From contig NZ_CP049256.1 of the NCBI RefSeq assembly GCF_011046485.1, positions 1,860,001 through 1,924,000 of the forward strand: a DNA stretch of 64,000 bases. Reading direction: 5' to 3'. Source of the DNA: Microbacterium sp. 4R-513 (GTDB lineage Bacteria; Actinomycetota; Actinomycetes; Actinomycetales; Microbacteriaceae). Shown piece by piece: positions 7,494 to 16,383 of the stretch; position 1 is the first letter of the stretch; each line of letters starts with the position of its first letter. The translations under genes were made by a program, and so were the position numbers. A model generated the notes under the pieces. The model was not told the DNA's origin and did no database searches. It saw nothing but the letters and a program-made list of their open reading frames with translations.

Positions 7494-10289
7494 ATGACGA
7501 GACTCGAGCACCTTCGCGTCGAGCAGCTGGACCATCCGCTCGGACTGTGGACGCGGCATCCGCGATTCTCATGGAAGATCATCGCCGCGTCCGCCACAGA
7601 TGTGATCCAGACCGCGTATGAAATGGAGATCCAGAGCCCGCGTGAGCCCGCGACCACGTGGCGGACGGGGCGGGTCGAATCGCGCGATTCGGTGCTCGTC
7701 GCGCTCGACGGCTTCGAAGCCGACTCAGCCACGGCGTACCGCTGGCGGGTCCGGTCATGGGTCGGTGGGTCGGATGACCCGACCCCGTGGGCGGAATCGA
7801 CCTTCGAGACGACTCTCCTCGATGCGGACGACTGGCGCGCTCGCTGGATCGAGCCGCGGCAGATACCGGTTCGCAAGGATGGCGCTTCGAACTTCCAGGA
7901 GCTCTTCAGCCTTCGCATCGAAAGCCCGCCCGAGGCGCGGCTTCTGCCGACGCCGTATCTCCGCCGGCGTTTCCGCCTCGAGGAATACCCCGCCCGTGCC
8001 CGCCTCTACGCCACCGCCCACGGCATCTACCAGGCGGAGATCAACGGGGCACCTGTATCCGATGAGCTCTTCGCACCGGGGGTCGAGAGCTACGACATCC
8101 ACTTGTCTTTCCAGACGTACGACGTGACGGACCACCTGGTATCCGGCGACAATGTCCTCGGAATGGTCCTGTCCGACGGTTGGTATGCCGGCCGCGTGGG
8201 GATCCTCGGGGCAAGTCGGGGTTACGGCGACACACTGAAGGCGCTGTGGCAGCTAGAAGTGGAGTACGCCGACGGCAAGCGGGTCACGATCACGTCGGAT
8301 GGTACGAGCGTGTCGTCGACCGACGGGCCCACTCGGTACGCCGATCTCGCCGTGGGGGAGTGCTACGACGCCCGTGTCGCGTGGGATGGCTGGAGCACTG
8401 TCGACTTCGACGACTCGACATGGACTCCGGTCGCGGAAGTCGAGGTGGAGCAGTCGCTCGTCCCATTCGTCGGAGAACCGGTTCGAAGCGTGATGCAGGT
8501 GCCCGCGCAACGCATCCTGCGGACTCCCGCGGGGGACACCGTCGTCGACTTCGGGCAGGTGATGGCAGGCAGGGTCCGATTCCGGGTGCGAGGCGAGCGC
8601 GGCCGAATCGTTCGCCTCGAGCATTCGGAGGTCCTCGACGAGAACGGCGACTACTTCAACAACATCGTCGGGCCGAACAAGGATCAGACCGACGTGTACG
8701 TCCTCGCGGGCGACCCGGAGGGGGAGACGTGGGAACCCTCCTTCACCTTTCACGGGTTCCGCTACGCGCGCATCAGCGGCTTCACCGAGTCGATCAGCAC
8801 GGACGACTTCACCGCGATCGTGACCTCGTCGGACCTTCCCGTCATCGGACGCCTGGAGACATCGGACGAGCGACTCAACAGACTGCACGCCAACGTTCTG
8901 TGGAGCCAGCGGGCGAACTTCCTCTCCATTCCGACCGACTGCCCGCAGCGCGAGCGATACGGCTGGACGGGCGATCTGCAGATCTTCGCCGCCACGGCGG
9001 CCACCAACATGGCGGTCGGGCCCTTTCTTTCACGGTGGCTGAGGATCGTCCGCGACGACCAGCTCGCCGACGGCCAGATCATGAACATCTCGCCGAGCCC
9101 TCCGCAACTGGACTACCTGTTGGAGGGACCGGCTCCCAGCTACGACGACCCGATCATGCTGCTGGCCTCGTCGGCGGGATGGGGCGACGTCATCGCGATC
9201 GCGCCGCTGGTGCTGTACCAGCACTTCGCCGACCGCCGGGTGCTCGCGGAGAACTACGACGCGATGGCGGCCTGGGCGCAGTACCAGATCGACAGTGCGA
9301 CAACCGGCCTCCCGCCGCGCTTGATCGGCGCCGCGCTCACGGGTGAGCAGAGGGAGAGACAGCGGTTTCTGTGGAACAACGAGCCGAACTTCGGCGACTG
9401 GCTCGCCCCCAGCACGCTGAGAGGTCCGGACGCGAGCCAGATGAACGCGCCACGACGCACGGGCGAGGTGATCGGGTCGCTCTACCACGGACACCTCATG
9501 GATGTCATGGCCGAAATCGCCGAGGTCCTCGGGCGCACCGACGATGCGCGGCGATATGCGGAGCGCGCTCGAGGCGCGCGTGAGGCCTTCGCCGCAGAAT
9601 ACATAGACGACGATGGGCGAATTCCCGGCGGCCTGCAGGGTCCGTACGTGGTCGCGCTCGCCTTCGACTTCGTTCCCGACCATCGGAAGGGCGAGGTCGT
9701 CGATCGGCTCGTCGAACTCATCCACGACGCCGCCGATCACTTGGACACCGGCTTCCTCTCGGTGCAGTTCCTCTTGGACGTCCTGTGGGACAACGGCCAC
9801 CGCGAGCTCGCGCGCACCCTCCTCTTCCAGGAGACCGCCCCGTCATGGCTCTACCAGGTCGCTCAGGGCGCCACGACGATGTGGGAAGGGTGGGAGGCGA
9901 TCGCCCCCGACGGCTCGGTCACCGACCTGTCCTTCAACCATTACGCCTTCGGCTGCGTCGACGACTGGCTTTACCGGCGCGTCGGCGGAATACAGCTCAA
10001 GGGACCGGGCTACCGCGAGTCGCGCATCGAGCCTGACTTCGCCGGTCCGCTCACCAGTGCCGCCGCGGAAATCGACACGCCTTATGGCGAGCTGGCCACG
10101 CGATGGGCGAAGACGGAGGACGGTCGAGTCGAGTTGATCGTCCGCATCCCACCGAATACGACGAGCACGATCCAACTTCCGGAGTCAGCGCACGACATCC
10201 AGCGCGACGGTCGAGCCCTGACCTCGGAAGGGCCCCTGCTCATGCCGGTCGGCTCGGGGGAAGCCAGGGTGACTTTCCGACTCGCCTGA
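7494..10289 (+). CDS. GH78 alpha-L-rhamnosidase (931 aa)
   Basis: The chain has the whole GH78 layout: an N-terminal Fn3-like segment (HPRFSWKI onwards), a beta-sandwich accessory domain (ARLYATAHGIYQAEINGAPV, GDNVLGMVLSDGWYAGRVG), and the six-hairpin catalytic domain from about residue 470 with TDCPQRERYGWTGD and GATTMWEGWE. By family knowledge the Glu in the first motif is the general acid and the Glu after W in the second is the base. The usual CPQRDERLGW is shortened by one residue here to CPQRERYGW, keeping the Glu. There is no signal peptide, so it probably acts in the cytoplasm on imported rhamnosides. The start at 7494 has GGGAAG upstream; an in-frame ATG at 7482 is the alternative. 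Confidence 0.88.
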   Translation: MTRLEHLRVEQLDHPLGLWTRHPRFSWKIIAASATDVIQTAYEMEIQSPREPATTWRTGRVESRDSVLVALDGFEADSATAYRWRVRSWVGGSDDPTPWAESTFETTLLDADDWRARWIEPRQIPVRKDGASNFQELFSLRIESPPEARLLPTPYLRRRFRLEEYPARARLYATAHGIYQAEINGAPVSDELFAPGVESYDIHLSFQTYDVTDHLVSGDNVLGMVLSDGWYAGRVGILGASRGYGDTLKALWQLEVEYADGKRVTITSDGTSVSSTDGPTRYADLAVGECYDARVAWDGWSTVDFDDSTWTPVAEVEVEQSLVPFVGEPVRSVMQVPAQRILRTPAGDTVVDFGQVMAGRVRFRVRGERGRIVRLEHSEVLDENGDYFNNIVGPNKDQTDVYVLAGDPEGETWEPSFTFHGFRYARISGFTESISTDDFTAIVTSSDLPVIGRLETSDERLNRLHANVLWSQRANFLSIPTDCPQRERYGWTGDLQIFAATAATNMAVGPFLSRWLRIVRDDQLADGQIMNISPSPPQLDYLLEGPAPSYDDPIMLLASSAGWGDVIAIAPLVLYQHFADRRVLAENYDAMAAWAQYQIDSATTGLPPRLIGAALTGEQRERQRFLWNNEPNFGDWLAPSTLRGPDASQMNAPRRTGEVIGSLYHGHLMDVMAEIAEVLGRTDDARRYAERARGAREAFAAEYIDDDGRIPGGLQGPYVVALAFDFVPDHRKGEVVDRLVELIHDAADHLDTGFLSVQFLLDVLWDNGHRELARTLLFQETAPSWLYQVAQGATTMWEGWEAIAPDGSVTDLSFNHYAFGCVDDWLYRRVGGIQLKGPGYRESRIEPDFAGPLTSAAAEIDTPYGELATRWAKTEDGRVELIVRIPPNTTSTIQLPESAHDIQRDGRALTSEGPLLMPVGSGEARVTFRLA

Positions 10290-10353
10290 ACGGGCTCCTG
10301 CACCTCGCCCACCGCCCGCGGCCGACAGCCCGGGCCACCCGTGGCCCGCACCG

Positions 10354-11094
10354 TCAGCGGCGTCCCGCCCGGCCGTCCAGGCGCCGCCACTCCCCGTGTC
10401 GGTAACTCGACGCGAAGGATGCCGTCAGGGCGACGACCAGGCCGAGCAGGACCGCGATGCCGTGCTGGTCGCGGGCGGCGATGAGCAGAACGAAAGCCAG
10501 GACGGTGAGGACAAGCGTGGTCGTGAGAGCCCACACGGCGAAGCCAGACCGGACCAGGACGGATACGGCCACTCCGGTCAGCACCGAGCCCACGACGGCC
10601 CCGGCCAGCGGACCGAAAAGCGCCAGCACCGCCAGGTACCAGACGAAGAACACCTGGTAGCCCGCTGCCAGAGCCGCCCACTGCACCGGCTTCACGAACC
10701 AGGTGACCGACAGCATCCCGACCAGCCCGCTGACGAAGAGTGAGCTTCCCGAATCGGGCACTCCGGGTGTCCAGGCGAGCGCGGCCAGACTGGCGCCGAC
10801 CTGCGCGACCACCACCCCGGCGACCCACTGGATGGAGCCTCGCGTCTTCTCGACGGCGGCCCCGACCACGACCAGCCCGACGGTGTTGAACAGGTATTGA
10901 CCCCAGCCGGAGCCCTGCACGAGCACCGAACTGAGGATCCGCCACCACTGGCCGTCCGCGATCGCCGCACCTTCGCGCTCCATCAACTGCTCGAGGGGAA
11001 GCAGCCATTGCAGAGCGAATCCGACGGTCACCGCGACCGAGACGATGATCGTGGCCGGGTATCTACCGCCGGCCGACCGCACCCGGCCGTTCAT
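10354..11094 (-). CDS. Rhomboid-like membrane protein, probably inactive as a protease
   Basis: This 246-residue protein has about seven hydrophobic segments. The order of motifs is that of rhomboids: GQWWRILSSVLVQGSGWGQYLFN corresponds to the usual GEWWRL..HxxxLHLLFN stretch (quoted in two parts: GQWWRILSSVLVQ and GSGWGQYLFN), then LFVSGLVG where the GxSG serine sits, then GPLAGAVVG where HxxG is expected. The histidines of the first and last motifs are missing and the first Gly of GxSG is Phe, so proteolysis is unlikely. The ATG at 11094 follows GAGGG. It is convergent with the rhamnosidase. A related small integral membrane family cannot be excluded. Confidence 0.6.
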   Translation of the reverse strand: MNGRVRSAGGRYPATIIVSVAVTVGFALQWLLPLEQLMEREGAAIADGQWWRILSSVLVQGSGWGQYLFNTVGLVVVGAAVEKTRGSIQWVAGVVVAQVGASLAALAWTPGVPDSGSSLFVSGLVGMLSVTWFVKPVQWAALAAGYQVFFVWYLAVLALFGPLAGAVVGSVLTGVAVSVLVRSGFAVWALTTTLVLTVLAFVLLIAARDQHGIAVLLGLVVALTASFASSYRHGEWRRLDGRAGRR

Positions 11095-11277
11095 CCACTT
11101 GCGCCCTCGTGTCCATGCCGCCAACGATGCCACCGAGAGCTCGAGAGCTCGACCCCGGCGCTGGATACACCCGCACCTTGCGTCCTCCGTAATCCGAGGA
11201 GTACTCGCCGGCGACGCAGCCCTCGAAGCGGGCGGCCAGCACAACACGATGAACCAGTTCGGCTGATTCCAGGTGAG

Positions 11278-11315
11278 GACGGATGCCTCGGCCCGGCAGG
11301 TCCGAGGCATCCGTC
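11278..11315. terminator. Strong 14-bp hairpin in the 11.1-11.4 kb intergenic region
   Basis: GACGGATGCCTCGG (11278-11291) and its exact complement (11302-11315) flank a 10-base loop. The hairpin is about 110 bp beyond the stop of the GntR gene, on its downstream side, and could end that transcript. The rest of 11095-11422 shows no convincing gene. Confidence 0.5.
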
Positions 11316-11422
11316 GTCCCCTTGTTCGCGACTGTCCCGACGAACGGCGGAGGGTGGACGCGACGATGAAGATCGCCGCAGCCGACGTCCGCGGTGAGCC
11401 GCGCGGCGATGGCTCGCGAGGG

Positions 11423-12079
11423 CTAGGCGATGAGGGTCTCGGTCGCGCGGGCCATATGATCCTCGACGACCGCGGCGGCCCGGTCGGCGTCGCCCCCGGC
11501 GATCGCGTCGACGATCTCGAGGTGCCGGGGAACGTCCATGTTGCGCACGGCCCGTTCGATACCGGATCGCGTGATCGACATCTCGATGGAGCCCTCGAGC
11601 GCTGACCAGGCGCGCAGGAGCGTCTCGTTGCCGCTGAGGCGGCACAGCTCGCGGTGGAAGTCGAGGTCGGCGCGCATCCGCGCGTCGAGGGACACGTCTT
11701 CGGCGGCGTGCATCCGCTCCACCGCGTCCCGGAGCTTGGCGACGATGGCGTCGCGATCAGGACTCTCGGCGACGGTCCGGGCGGCCAGCGCCTCCAGAGA
11801 CGCGCGAACGCGGAAGAGATCGCGCAGCTCTCGGTCGTCCATCCGCCGCACGAGAAGCCGTCCGCGGGATCCTTCGGTGAGGAGCCCCTCGAGCTGCAGA
11901 GTCCGCATCGCCTCGCGAAGGGTGCCGCGGCTGATCTGCAGTCGCTGAGACATCTCGATCTCCGAGACGTGAGAGCCCGGCGGGAGTTCGCCGGTGGTGA
12001 TGGCCCGGCGCAGGGCTTCGACGGCCTGCATGCGCAGGGTGTTGCGCTGCAGACCCAGAATCGCCGGCCCGTCGGTCAT
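11423..12079 (-). CDS. GntR/FCD-family transcriptional regulator
   Basis: A 218-residue FadR-type regulator. The N-terminal winged helix includes RMQAVEALRRAITTGELPPG and LQISRGTLREAMRTLQLEGL (residues 15-70). The C-terminal all-helical FCD domain has the metal-binding pattern D-x3-H (ADLDFHRELC), later RHLEIVDAI and ending VVEDHMARA. FCD regulators usually sense small carboxylates or sugar acids. A GGGAG site precedes the ATG at 12079; an ATG at 12091 is possible. The gene follows the MHS transporter on the same strand and probably binds the operator-like sites at 13583-13616 to control the divergent catabolic genes. Confidence 0.85.
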   Translation of the reverse strand: MTDGPAILGLQRNTLRMQAVEALRRAITTGELPPGSHVSEIEMSQRLQISRGTLREAMRTLQLEGLLTEGSRGRLLVRRMDDRELRDLFRVRASLEALAARTVAESPDRDAIVAKLRDAVERMHAAEDVSLDARMRADLDFHRELCRLSGNETLLRAWSALEGSIEMSITRSGIERAVRNMDVPRHLEIVDAIAGGDADRAAAVVEDHMARATETLIA

Positions 12080-12164
12080 CGCCGCTCCCATCCTGTCCAC
12101 CTGGAGTCTACGAGAGCGGCGCGGCGATGCCGCCGCGCCGCTCTCGCGGTGACCTGGGTGCGCC

Positions 12165-13505
12165 TCAGCCGACCGGCTCCAGCGCGCCTGCCTCGTCCGA
12201 GGCCTGCTTCGCATAGGCGCGCTGCGCCTTCGTCCAGGTCTCGGGTGTGACGATCGCCGCGATGAAGCCGACGAGCGCGTAGAGAGCGAACAGGGAGGCG
12301 GGACCGACCCAGCCGAAGGCGCCGAAGAGCAGGGTGGTGATGAACGGGGTGAAACCGGAGACCATCGCCGAGATCTGATAGGCCAGCGAGGCACCGGAGG
12401 TGCGGGTGTTCGCGTTGAACAGCTCGGGGAACCACGCTCCCTGAGCACCCGCGAGCGCGTTCTGGAACACCGCGTAGGACAGCACGATCACGACGATGAC
12501 CATCGGGTAGACGGCGGTGTTGACGCCGAGGAACATCAGGAAGCCCCAGAAGACGCCCATTGCCGTGACGATGAGGTACAGGGGACGACGGCCGATGATG
12601 TCGGTCAGGCGCGCCCACCCCCAGGTCGCGAAGATGCCGATCCCGGCCGCGATGCACAGCGCCGTCAGGGTCTGCCAGCTCTCGGTGATCTTGTTGGTGT
12701 TGAGGTAGGAGATCAGGTAGGTGATCGAGACCGCGTAGCCGGCGGTCTCGGCGACGCGAAGGCCGATTCCGCGAAGGATGTTGCCCCAGTCGGTCTTGAT
12801 GACCTCGATCAGAGGTGCCTTCAGCACCTTGCCCTCGGCCTTGACGTCCTCGAAGACGGGCGACTCCGGCACTTTGGCGCGGATGATGAGCCCGACGATG
12901 ACGAGCAGGATGCTGGCCAGGAACGGCACGCGCCACGCCCAGTCGCCCGGCAGATGGACACTCACCAGGAAGACGAGGTTGGCGAGGAGAAGGCCGACGG
13001 GGAAGCCGGCCTGCACGATGCCGGTGAAGCCGCCCTTGAGTCGCCACGGGGCGTGCTCGTAGGTCATGAGGATCGCGCCGCCCCACTCGGCGCCGAATGC
13101 CAGGCCCTGGATGATCCGGACGACCACGAGCAGGATCGGCGCGAGGATCCCCACCATCGCGTAGGTGGGAAGCAGCCCGATGGCGAACGTCGCGAGCCCC
13201 ATCACGATGAGCGAGGCGACCAGGACGGGCTTCCGGCCTACGCGGTCGCCGAGGTGGCCGCCGATGATGCCGCCGATCGGGCGCGCAGCGAAGCCGACTC
13301 CGAGGGTGGCGAACGACAGAAGGGTTCCCGTCACCGGGTCGGAGCCGGGGAAGAAGGCGGTTCCGAAGTACAGGGCGGCTGCTGTTCCGAAGCCGATGAA
13401 GTCGTAGGTCTCGATGACCGCGCCGACACCTGAGCCGACCGCGACCCGTTTTCTCTGGGGAGTGCCGTTGACCACACCCCGCATCGTGATGGCTGCTTCG
13501 CCCAT
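12165..13505 (-). CDS. MHS-family (metabolite:H+ symporter) MFS transporter
   Basis: A 446-residue, 12-helix major facilitator protein. MHS-family marks are the first-helix ETYDFIGFG motif, the loop GGHLGDRVGRKP (about residue 82), the internal RLIQG-like RIIQGLAFGAEWGGA, and the second-half repeat RLTDIIGRRP. Family members import organic acids such as shikimate, citrate, dicarboxylates or osmolytes with protons. Its promoter is divergent from the SDR/transketolase operon and the GntR gene lies downstream, so it is probably the uptake system for the substrate of that cassette, likely an anionic sugar acid or polyol. Confidence 0.88.
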   Translation of the reverse strand: MGEAAITMRGVVNGTPQRKRVAVGSGVGAVIETYDFIGFGTAAALYFGTAFFPGSDPVTGTLLSFATLGVGFAARPIGGIIGGHLGDRVGRKPVLVASLIVMGLATFAIGLLPTYAMVGILAPILLVVVRIIQGLAFGAEWGGAILMTYEHAPWRLKGGFTGIVQAGFPVGLLLANLVFLVSVHLPGDWAWRVPFLASILLVIVGLIIRAKVPESPVFEDVKAEGKVLKAPLIEVIKTDWGNILRGIGLRVAETAGYAVSITYLISYLNTNKITESWQTLTALCIAAGIGIFATWGWARLTDIIGRRPLYLIVTAMGVFWGFLMFLGVNTAVYPMVIVVIVLSYAVFQNALAGAQGAWFPELFNANTRTSGASLAYQISAMVSGFTPFITTLLFGAFGWVGPASLFALYALVGFIAAIVTPETWTKAQRAYAKQASDEAGALEPVG

Positions 13506-13559
13506 CTCTCTGCCTTTCTCACGTCATTGTGTCCGACTCGCGACGCGAGCGGTGACCCA

Positions 13560-13589
13560 AGTATGGGCATCGATGACGATCGTTGTCAA
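13560..13589 (-). promoter_or_regulatory. Sigma-A-type promoter of the MHS transporter gene
   Basis: Read leftward, a consensus -35 TTGACA (13589-13584) is followed by an 18-base spacer and a -10 CATACT (13565-13560). Transcription would start about 50 bases before the transporter ATG. The -35 box lies within the TTGTCAACAA palindrome, which suggests repression. Confidence 0.6.
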
Positions 13590-13592
13590 CAA
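13583..13592. promoter_or_regulatory. Operator-like palindrome 1 (TTGTCAACAA) for a GntR/FCD regulator
   Basis: TTGT-CA-ACAA has the spacing and TTGT/ACAA half-sites common in operators of FadR-subfamily regulators. It covers the -35 box of the leftward transporter promoter. Confidence 0.5.
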
Positions 13593-13596
13593 TCAA

Positions 13597-13616
13597 ACAG
13601 TCAACTATTGAACTGT
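13597..13616. promoter_or_regulatory. Operator-like inverted repeat 2, overlapping the SDR promoter
   Basis: ACAGT and ACTGT arms enclose CAA and TTGA half-sites, giving a near-perfect inverted repeat of 20 bases. It covers the -35 box of the rightward promoter. A regulator bound here and at 13583-13592 would block both divergent units. Confidence 0.45.
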
Positions 13617-13636
13617 CGAGAAATCCGTCGTACGAT
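13608..13636 (+). promoter_or_regulatory. Promoter of the SDR-transketolase operon
   Basis: The -35 TTGAAC (13608-13613), a 17-base spacer and the -10 TACGAT (13631-13636) form a good sigma-A-like promoter about 36 bases before the SDR start codon. Confidence 0.55.
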
Positions 13637-13678
13637 CGTCGTGCCGCCGCAAAGGAGCGGCCGAACGGGAGCAGCACA

Positions 13679-14449
13679 ATGACATCCACACGCACCGCAG
13701 TCCTCACCGGCGCCGCAGCCGAGCGAGGGATCGGACAGGCGACCGCACGCGCCTACGCCAAGGCGGGCTGGGCGGTCGCGATCCTCGACATCGATGGTGA
13801 GCTCGCTGCCCGTGTGGCCGCCGACATCGCCGAAGAGCACGGTGTGCCCGCATACGGCGGTCCGGTCGACGTCGCCGACGAGGCATCCGTCGCCGCGGCA
13901 CAGCAGGCGATCGCATCCCGCGTGACCGAGGGAGCACTTCCTCCCGTCGGCGCGCTCGCGAACATCGCCGGCATCACGTCGCCGGTGCCCTTCCTCGAGA
14001 CGACTCTCGACCTGTGGAACAAGGTGATGGCGGTCAACGCAACCGGCACCTACCTCGTCACCAAGGCCTTCCTCCCCGCCATGATCGATCAGGGCTTCGG
14101 GCGCATCGTCAACATGTCGTCCGTCTCTGCTCAGCGGGGCGGGGGAGTCTTCGGAAAGGTCCCGTACTCGGCCGCGAAGGCCGCGATCCTCGGCTTCACC
14201 AAGGCCCTCGCGCGCGAGCTGGGATCGACCGGAGTCACCGTCAACGCCGTCACGCCGGGCGCCGTCGACACCAACATCCGAGTCGGGTCGACGCCGGAGC
14301 AGGAAGCGGCGATCGTCCGCGACATCCCCGTCGGCCGGACGGCGACCCCGGAGGATGTCGCAGCCGTTTTCGTCTTCCTCTCGAGCGACGAGGCCGGCTA
14401 TCTGCAGGGGACCACGATCGACATCAACGGCGGAAGCCACCTGCACTGA
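13679..14449 (+). CDS. SDR-family NAD(P)-dependent oxidoreductase
   Basis: This 256-residue classical short-chain dehydrogenase has the cofactor motif TGAAAERGIGQATAR (residues 8-22), an NIAGI-type strand, catalytic Ser in MSSVS, YxxxK in PYSAAKAA (about residue 160), and the C-terminal NGG block. The acidic LDID after the second strand suggests NAD rather than NADP. A GGGAG site precedes the ATG. It is the first gene of a co-directional run with a split transketolase and a TIM-barrel isomerase, so it probably oxidises a polyol or sugar alcohol group to a keto sugar that the transketolase can use. Confidence 0.85.
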   Translation: MTSTRTAVLTGAAAERGIGQATARAYAKAGWAVAILDIDGELAARVAADIAEEHGVPAYGGPVDVADEASVAAAQQAIASRVTEGALPPVGALANIAGITSPVPFLETTLDLWNKVMAVNATGTYLVTKAFLPAMIDQGFGRIVNMSSVSAQRGGGVFGKVPYSAAKAAILGFTKALARELGSTGVTVNAVTPGAVDTNIRVGSTPEQEAAIVRDIPVGRTATPEDVAAVFVFLSSDEAGYLQGTTIDINGGSHLH

Positions 14450-14497
14450 CGCGGGCACCGCGCTCGAGATCCGCGATCGAACGAAGGAGTTTCATCG

Positions 14498-15394
14498 ATG
14501 ACCACCGCAACCGCGCCAGCCGACCTGGCGACCCGTGTGCGCGCCGTGCGCGACGCAGCACAGCGCATCCGGCTCAACGCCCTCGCGATGGGTGAAGTGC
14601 AGGGCCAGGGCTACGTCGGGCAGGCGCTCGGCGCCGCCGACATCCTCGCCGCGGTGTATGCCGACCAGCTGCGCTTCCGCGCCGAGGACCCCCACTGGGA
14701 GGGGCGCGACCGCTTCCTGCTCTCGACCGGTCACTACGCCATCGGGCTCTACGCCGCACTCGCGGAGGCGGGCATCATCCCGCTCGAAGAGCTCGACACC
14801 TACGGGTCCGACGACTCGCGCCTGCCCATGTCGGGCATGGCGAGCTACACACCAGGCATGGAGATCTCCGGCGGCTCCCTCGGACACGGGCTCACCGTCG
14901 CGGTCGGGATGGCCCTCGGCCTGCGGCACCTCGGGAGCTCGTCGCGCGTCATCAACTTCCTCTCCGACGGCGAGCTGAATGAGGGGTCCACCTGGGAGGC
15001 GGCGATGGGCGCGGCATCCCATCGCCTCGGCAATCTCGTCGCGCTCGTCGATATGAACGCGCTCCAGGCCGACGGGCCTACCGCCGGCGTGCTGAACATC
15101 GAACCCGCCGAGGAGAAGTGGGCGTCCTTCGGATGGCACACGCAGCGCGTCGACGGCAACGACCCCGATGTGCTTCTCCGGGCGTTCGACGAGATCGCGG
15201 GCGGCGACCCGGTCGGGCCCCCGCACGTCATCGTCTGCGACACGAAGGTCGGGCGAGGCGTGCCGCTCCTCGAGACCCGCGAGAAGTCGCACTTCATGCG
15301 GATCGAGGAGCACGAATGGGCGATCTGCCGAGAGCAGCTCATCGCCGGCTTCGAGACGGATGCCGCGGCCGCGGCGGAGGGAACGGCATCATGA
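14498..15394 (+). CDS. Transketolase, N-terminal (thiamine-binding) subunit
   Basis: A 298-residue protein matching only the first domain of transketolase. The ThDP/Mg motif is SDGELNEGSTWEAAM through VDMN (about residues 155-190). An early substrate/phosphate region is STGHYAIGLYAAL, and GGSLGHGL is the conserved GS-GHG motif. The partner subunit begins in an ATGA overlap, so the two halves are made in equal amounts and form one enzyme. Split transketolases often belong to dedicated carbohydrate catabolic clusters rather than to the central pentose phosphate pathway, and that fits the context here. Confidence 0.9.
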   Translation: MTTATAPADLATRVRAVRDAAQRIRLNALAMGEVQGQGYVGQALGAADILAAVYADQLRFRAEDPHWEGRDRFLLSTGHYAIGLYAALAEAGIIPLEELDTYGSDDSRLPMSGMASYTPGMEISGGSLGHGLTVAVGMALGLRHLGSSSRVINFLSDGELNEGSTWEAAMGAASHRLGNLVALVDMNALQADGPTAGVLNIEPAEEKWASFGWHTQRVDGNDPDVLLRAFDEIAGGDPVGPPHVIVCDTKVGRGVPLLETREKSHFMRIEEHEWAICREQLIAGFETDAAAAAEGTAS

Positions 15395-16383
15395 GCGCGA
15401 CCACCAAGCCCAAGCTCAAGACCTCGGCGATGATCGCGTCGTTCGCTGACCCGGGGCAGAGGACGGCGCCCGCGCCCTTCGGACACGCGCTCGCAGCGCT
15501 CGCCGAGTCCGACGAGCGCGTCGTCGGCTTGTCCGCGGACCTCGCGAAGTACACCGACATGCATATCTTCCGAGAAGCGCACCCCGACCGCTTCTTCCAG
15601 GTGGGGATGGCGGAGCAGCTGCTCTTCGGCGCCGCCGCCGGAATGGCCGAGGTCGGTCTGGTGCCGTTCGCCTCCACCTACTCCGTCTTCGCTGCCCGGC
15701 GTGCATACGACTTCATCTGCCTCGACATCGCCGAGCCCAATCTCAACGTGAACATCGTCGGAGGCCTCCCGGGCCTCACGACGGGTTACGGACCGAGCCA
15801 CCAGGCCACCGAGGACATGGCGATCTTCCGGGGGATGCCCAATCTCACGATCGTGGACCCCTGCGACTCGGTCGACATCGCCGGAGCGGTGCCGCAGCTG
15901 GCGGCATCCGACGGGCCCACCTACCTGCGCCTGCTGCGGGGGAACGTGCCGACCGTACTCGACGAGTACGACTACACCTTCGAACTCGGCAAAGCCCAGG
16001 TTCTGCGACCGGGCAACGACGTCGTATTCGTCTCCAGCGGGCTCATGACGATGCGAGCGCTGCAGGCGGCCGAGGCGCTCGCGGCACACCACGTCGACGT
16101 CGCCGTCGTGCACACTCCCACGATCAAGCCCTTTGACGAGGAGACGGTGCTCCGCGAGGTCGACACCCCGCGTCTGACCGTCACCCTAGAGAACCACTCG
16201 ATCGTCGGCGGCCTGTTCGAGACCGTCGCGGGTGCCGTCGCCCGACGAGGCCTCGGGCGCCGCGTCGTCCCGATCGGACTCCCGGATGAATTCCTCGACG
16301 CCGGAGCGCTGCCGACCCTCCACGAGCGGTATGGGCTGGCCGTCGGCTCGATCGTCGACTCGACTCTGCGCGAATTGGGATGA
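15391..16383 (+). CDS. Transketolase, C-terminal subunit
   Basis: A 330-residue protein with the pyrimidine-binding and C-terminal domains of transketolase/DXS-type enzymes: VVGLSADLAKYTDM, the conserved Glu in VGMAEQLLFGAAAG, the HQATEDMAIFRGMPN segment (about residue 140) and the TVTLENHSIVGGL motif near the end. The ATG overlaps the stop of the N-terminal subunit. Together they move a two-carbon ketol unit between sugars. The donor cannot be told from sequence. Confidence 0.9.
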   Translation: MSATTKPKLKTSAMIASFADPGQRTAPAPFGHALAALAESDERVVGLSADLAKYTDMHIFREAHPDRFFQVGMAEQLLFGAAAGMAEVGLVPFASTYSVFAARRAYDFICLDIAEPNLNVNIVGGLPGLTTGYGPSHQATEDMAIFRGMPNLTIVDPCDSVDIAGAVPQLAASDGPTYLRLLRGNVPTVLDEYDYTFELGKAQVLRPGNDVVFVSSGLMTMRALQAAEALAAHHVDVAVVHTPTIKPFDEETVLREVDTPRLTVTLENHSIVGGLFETVAGAVARRGLGRRVVPIGLPDEFLDAGALPTLHERYGLAVGSIVDSTLRELG

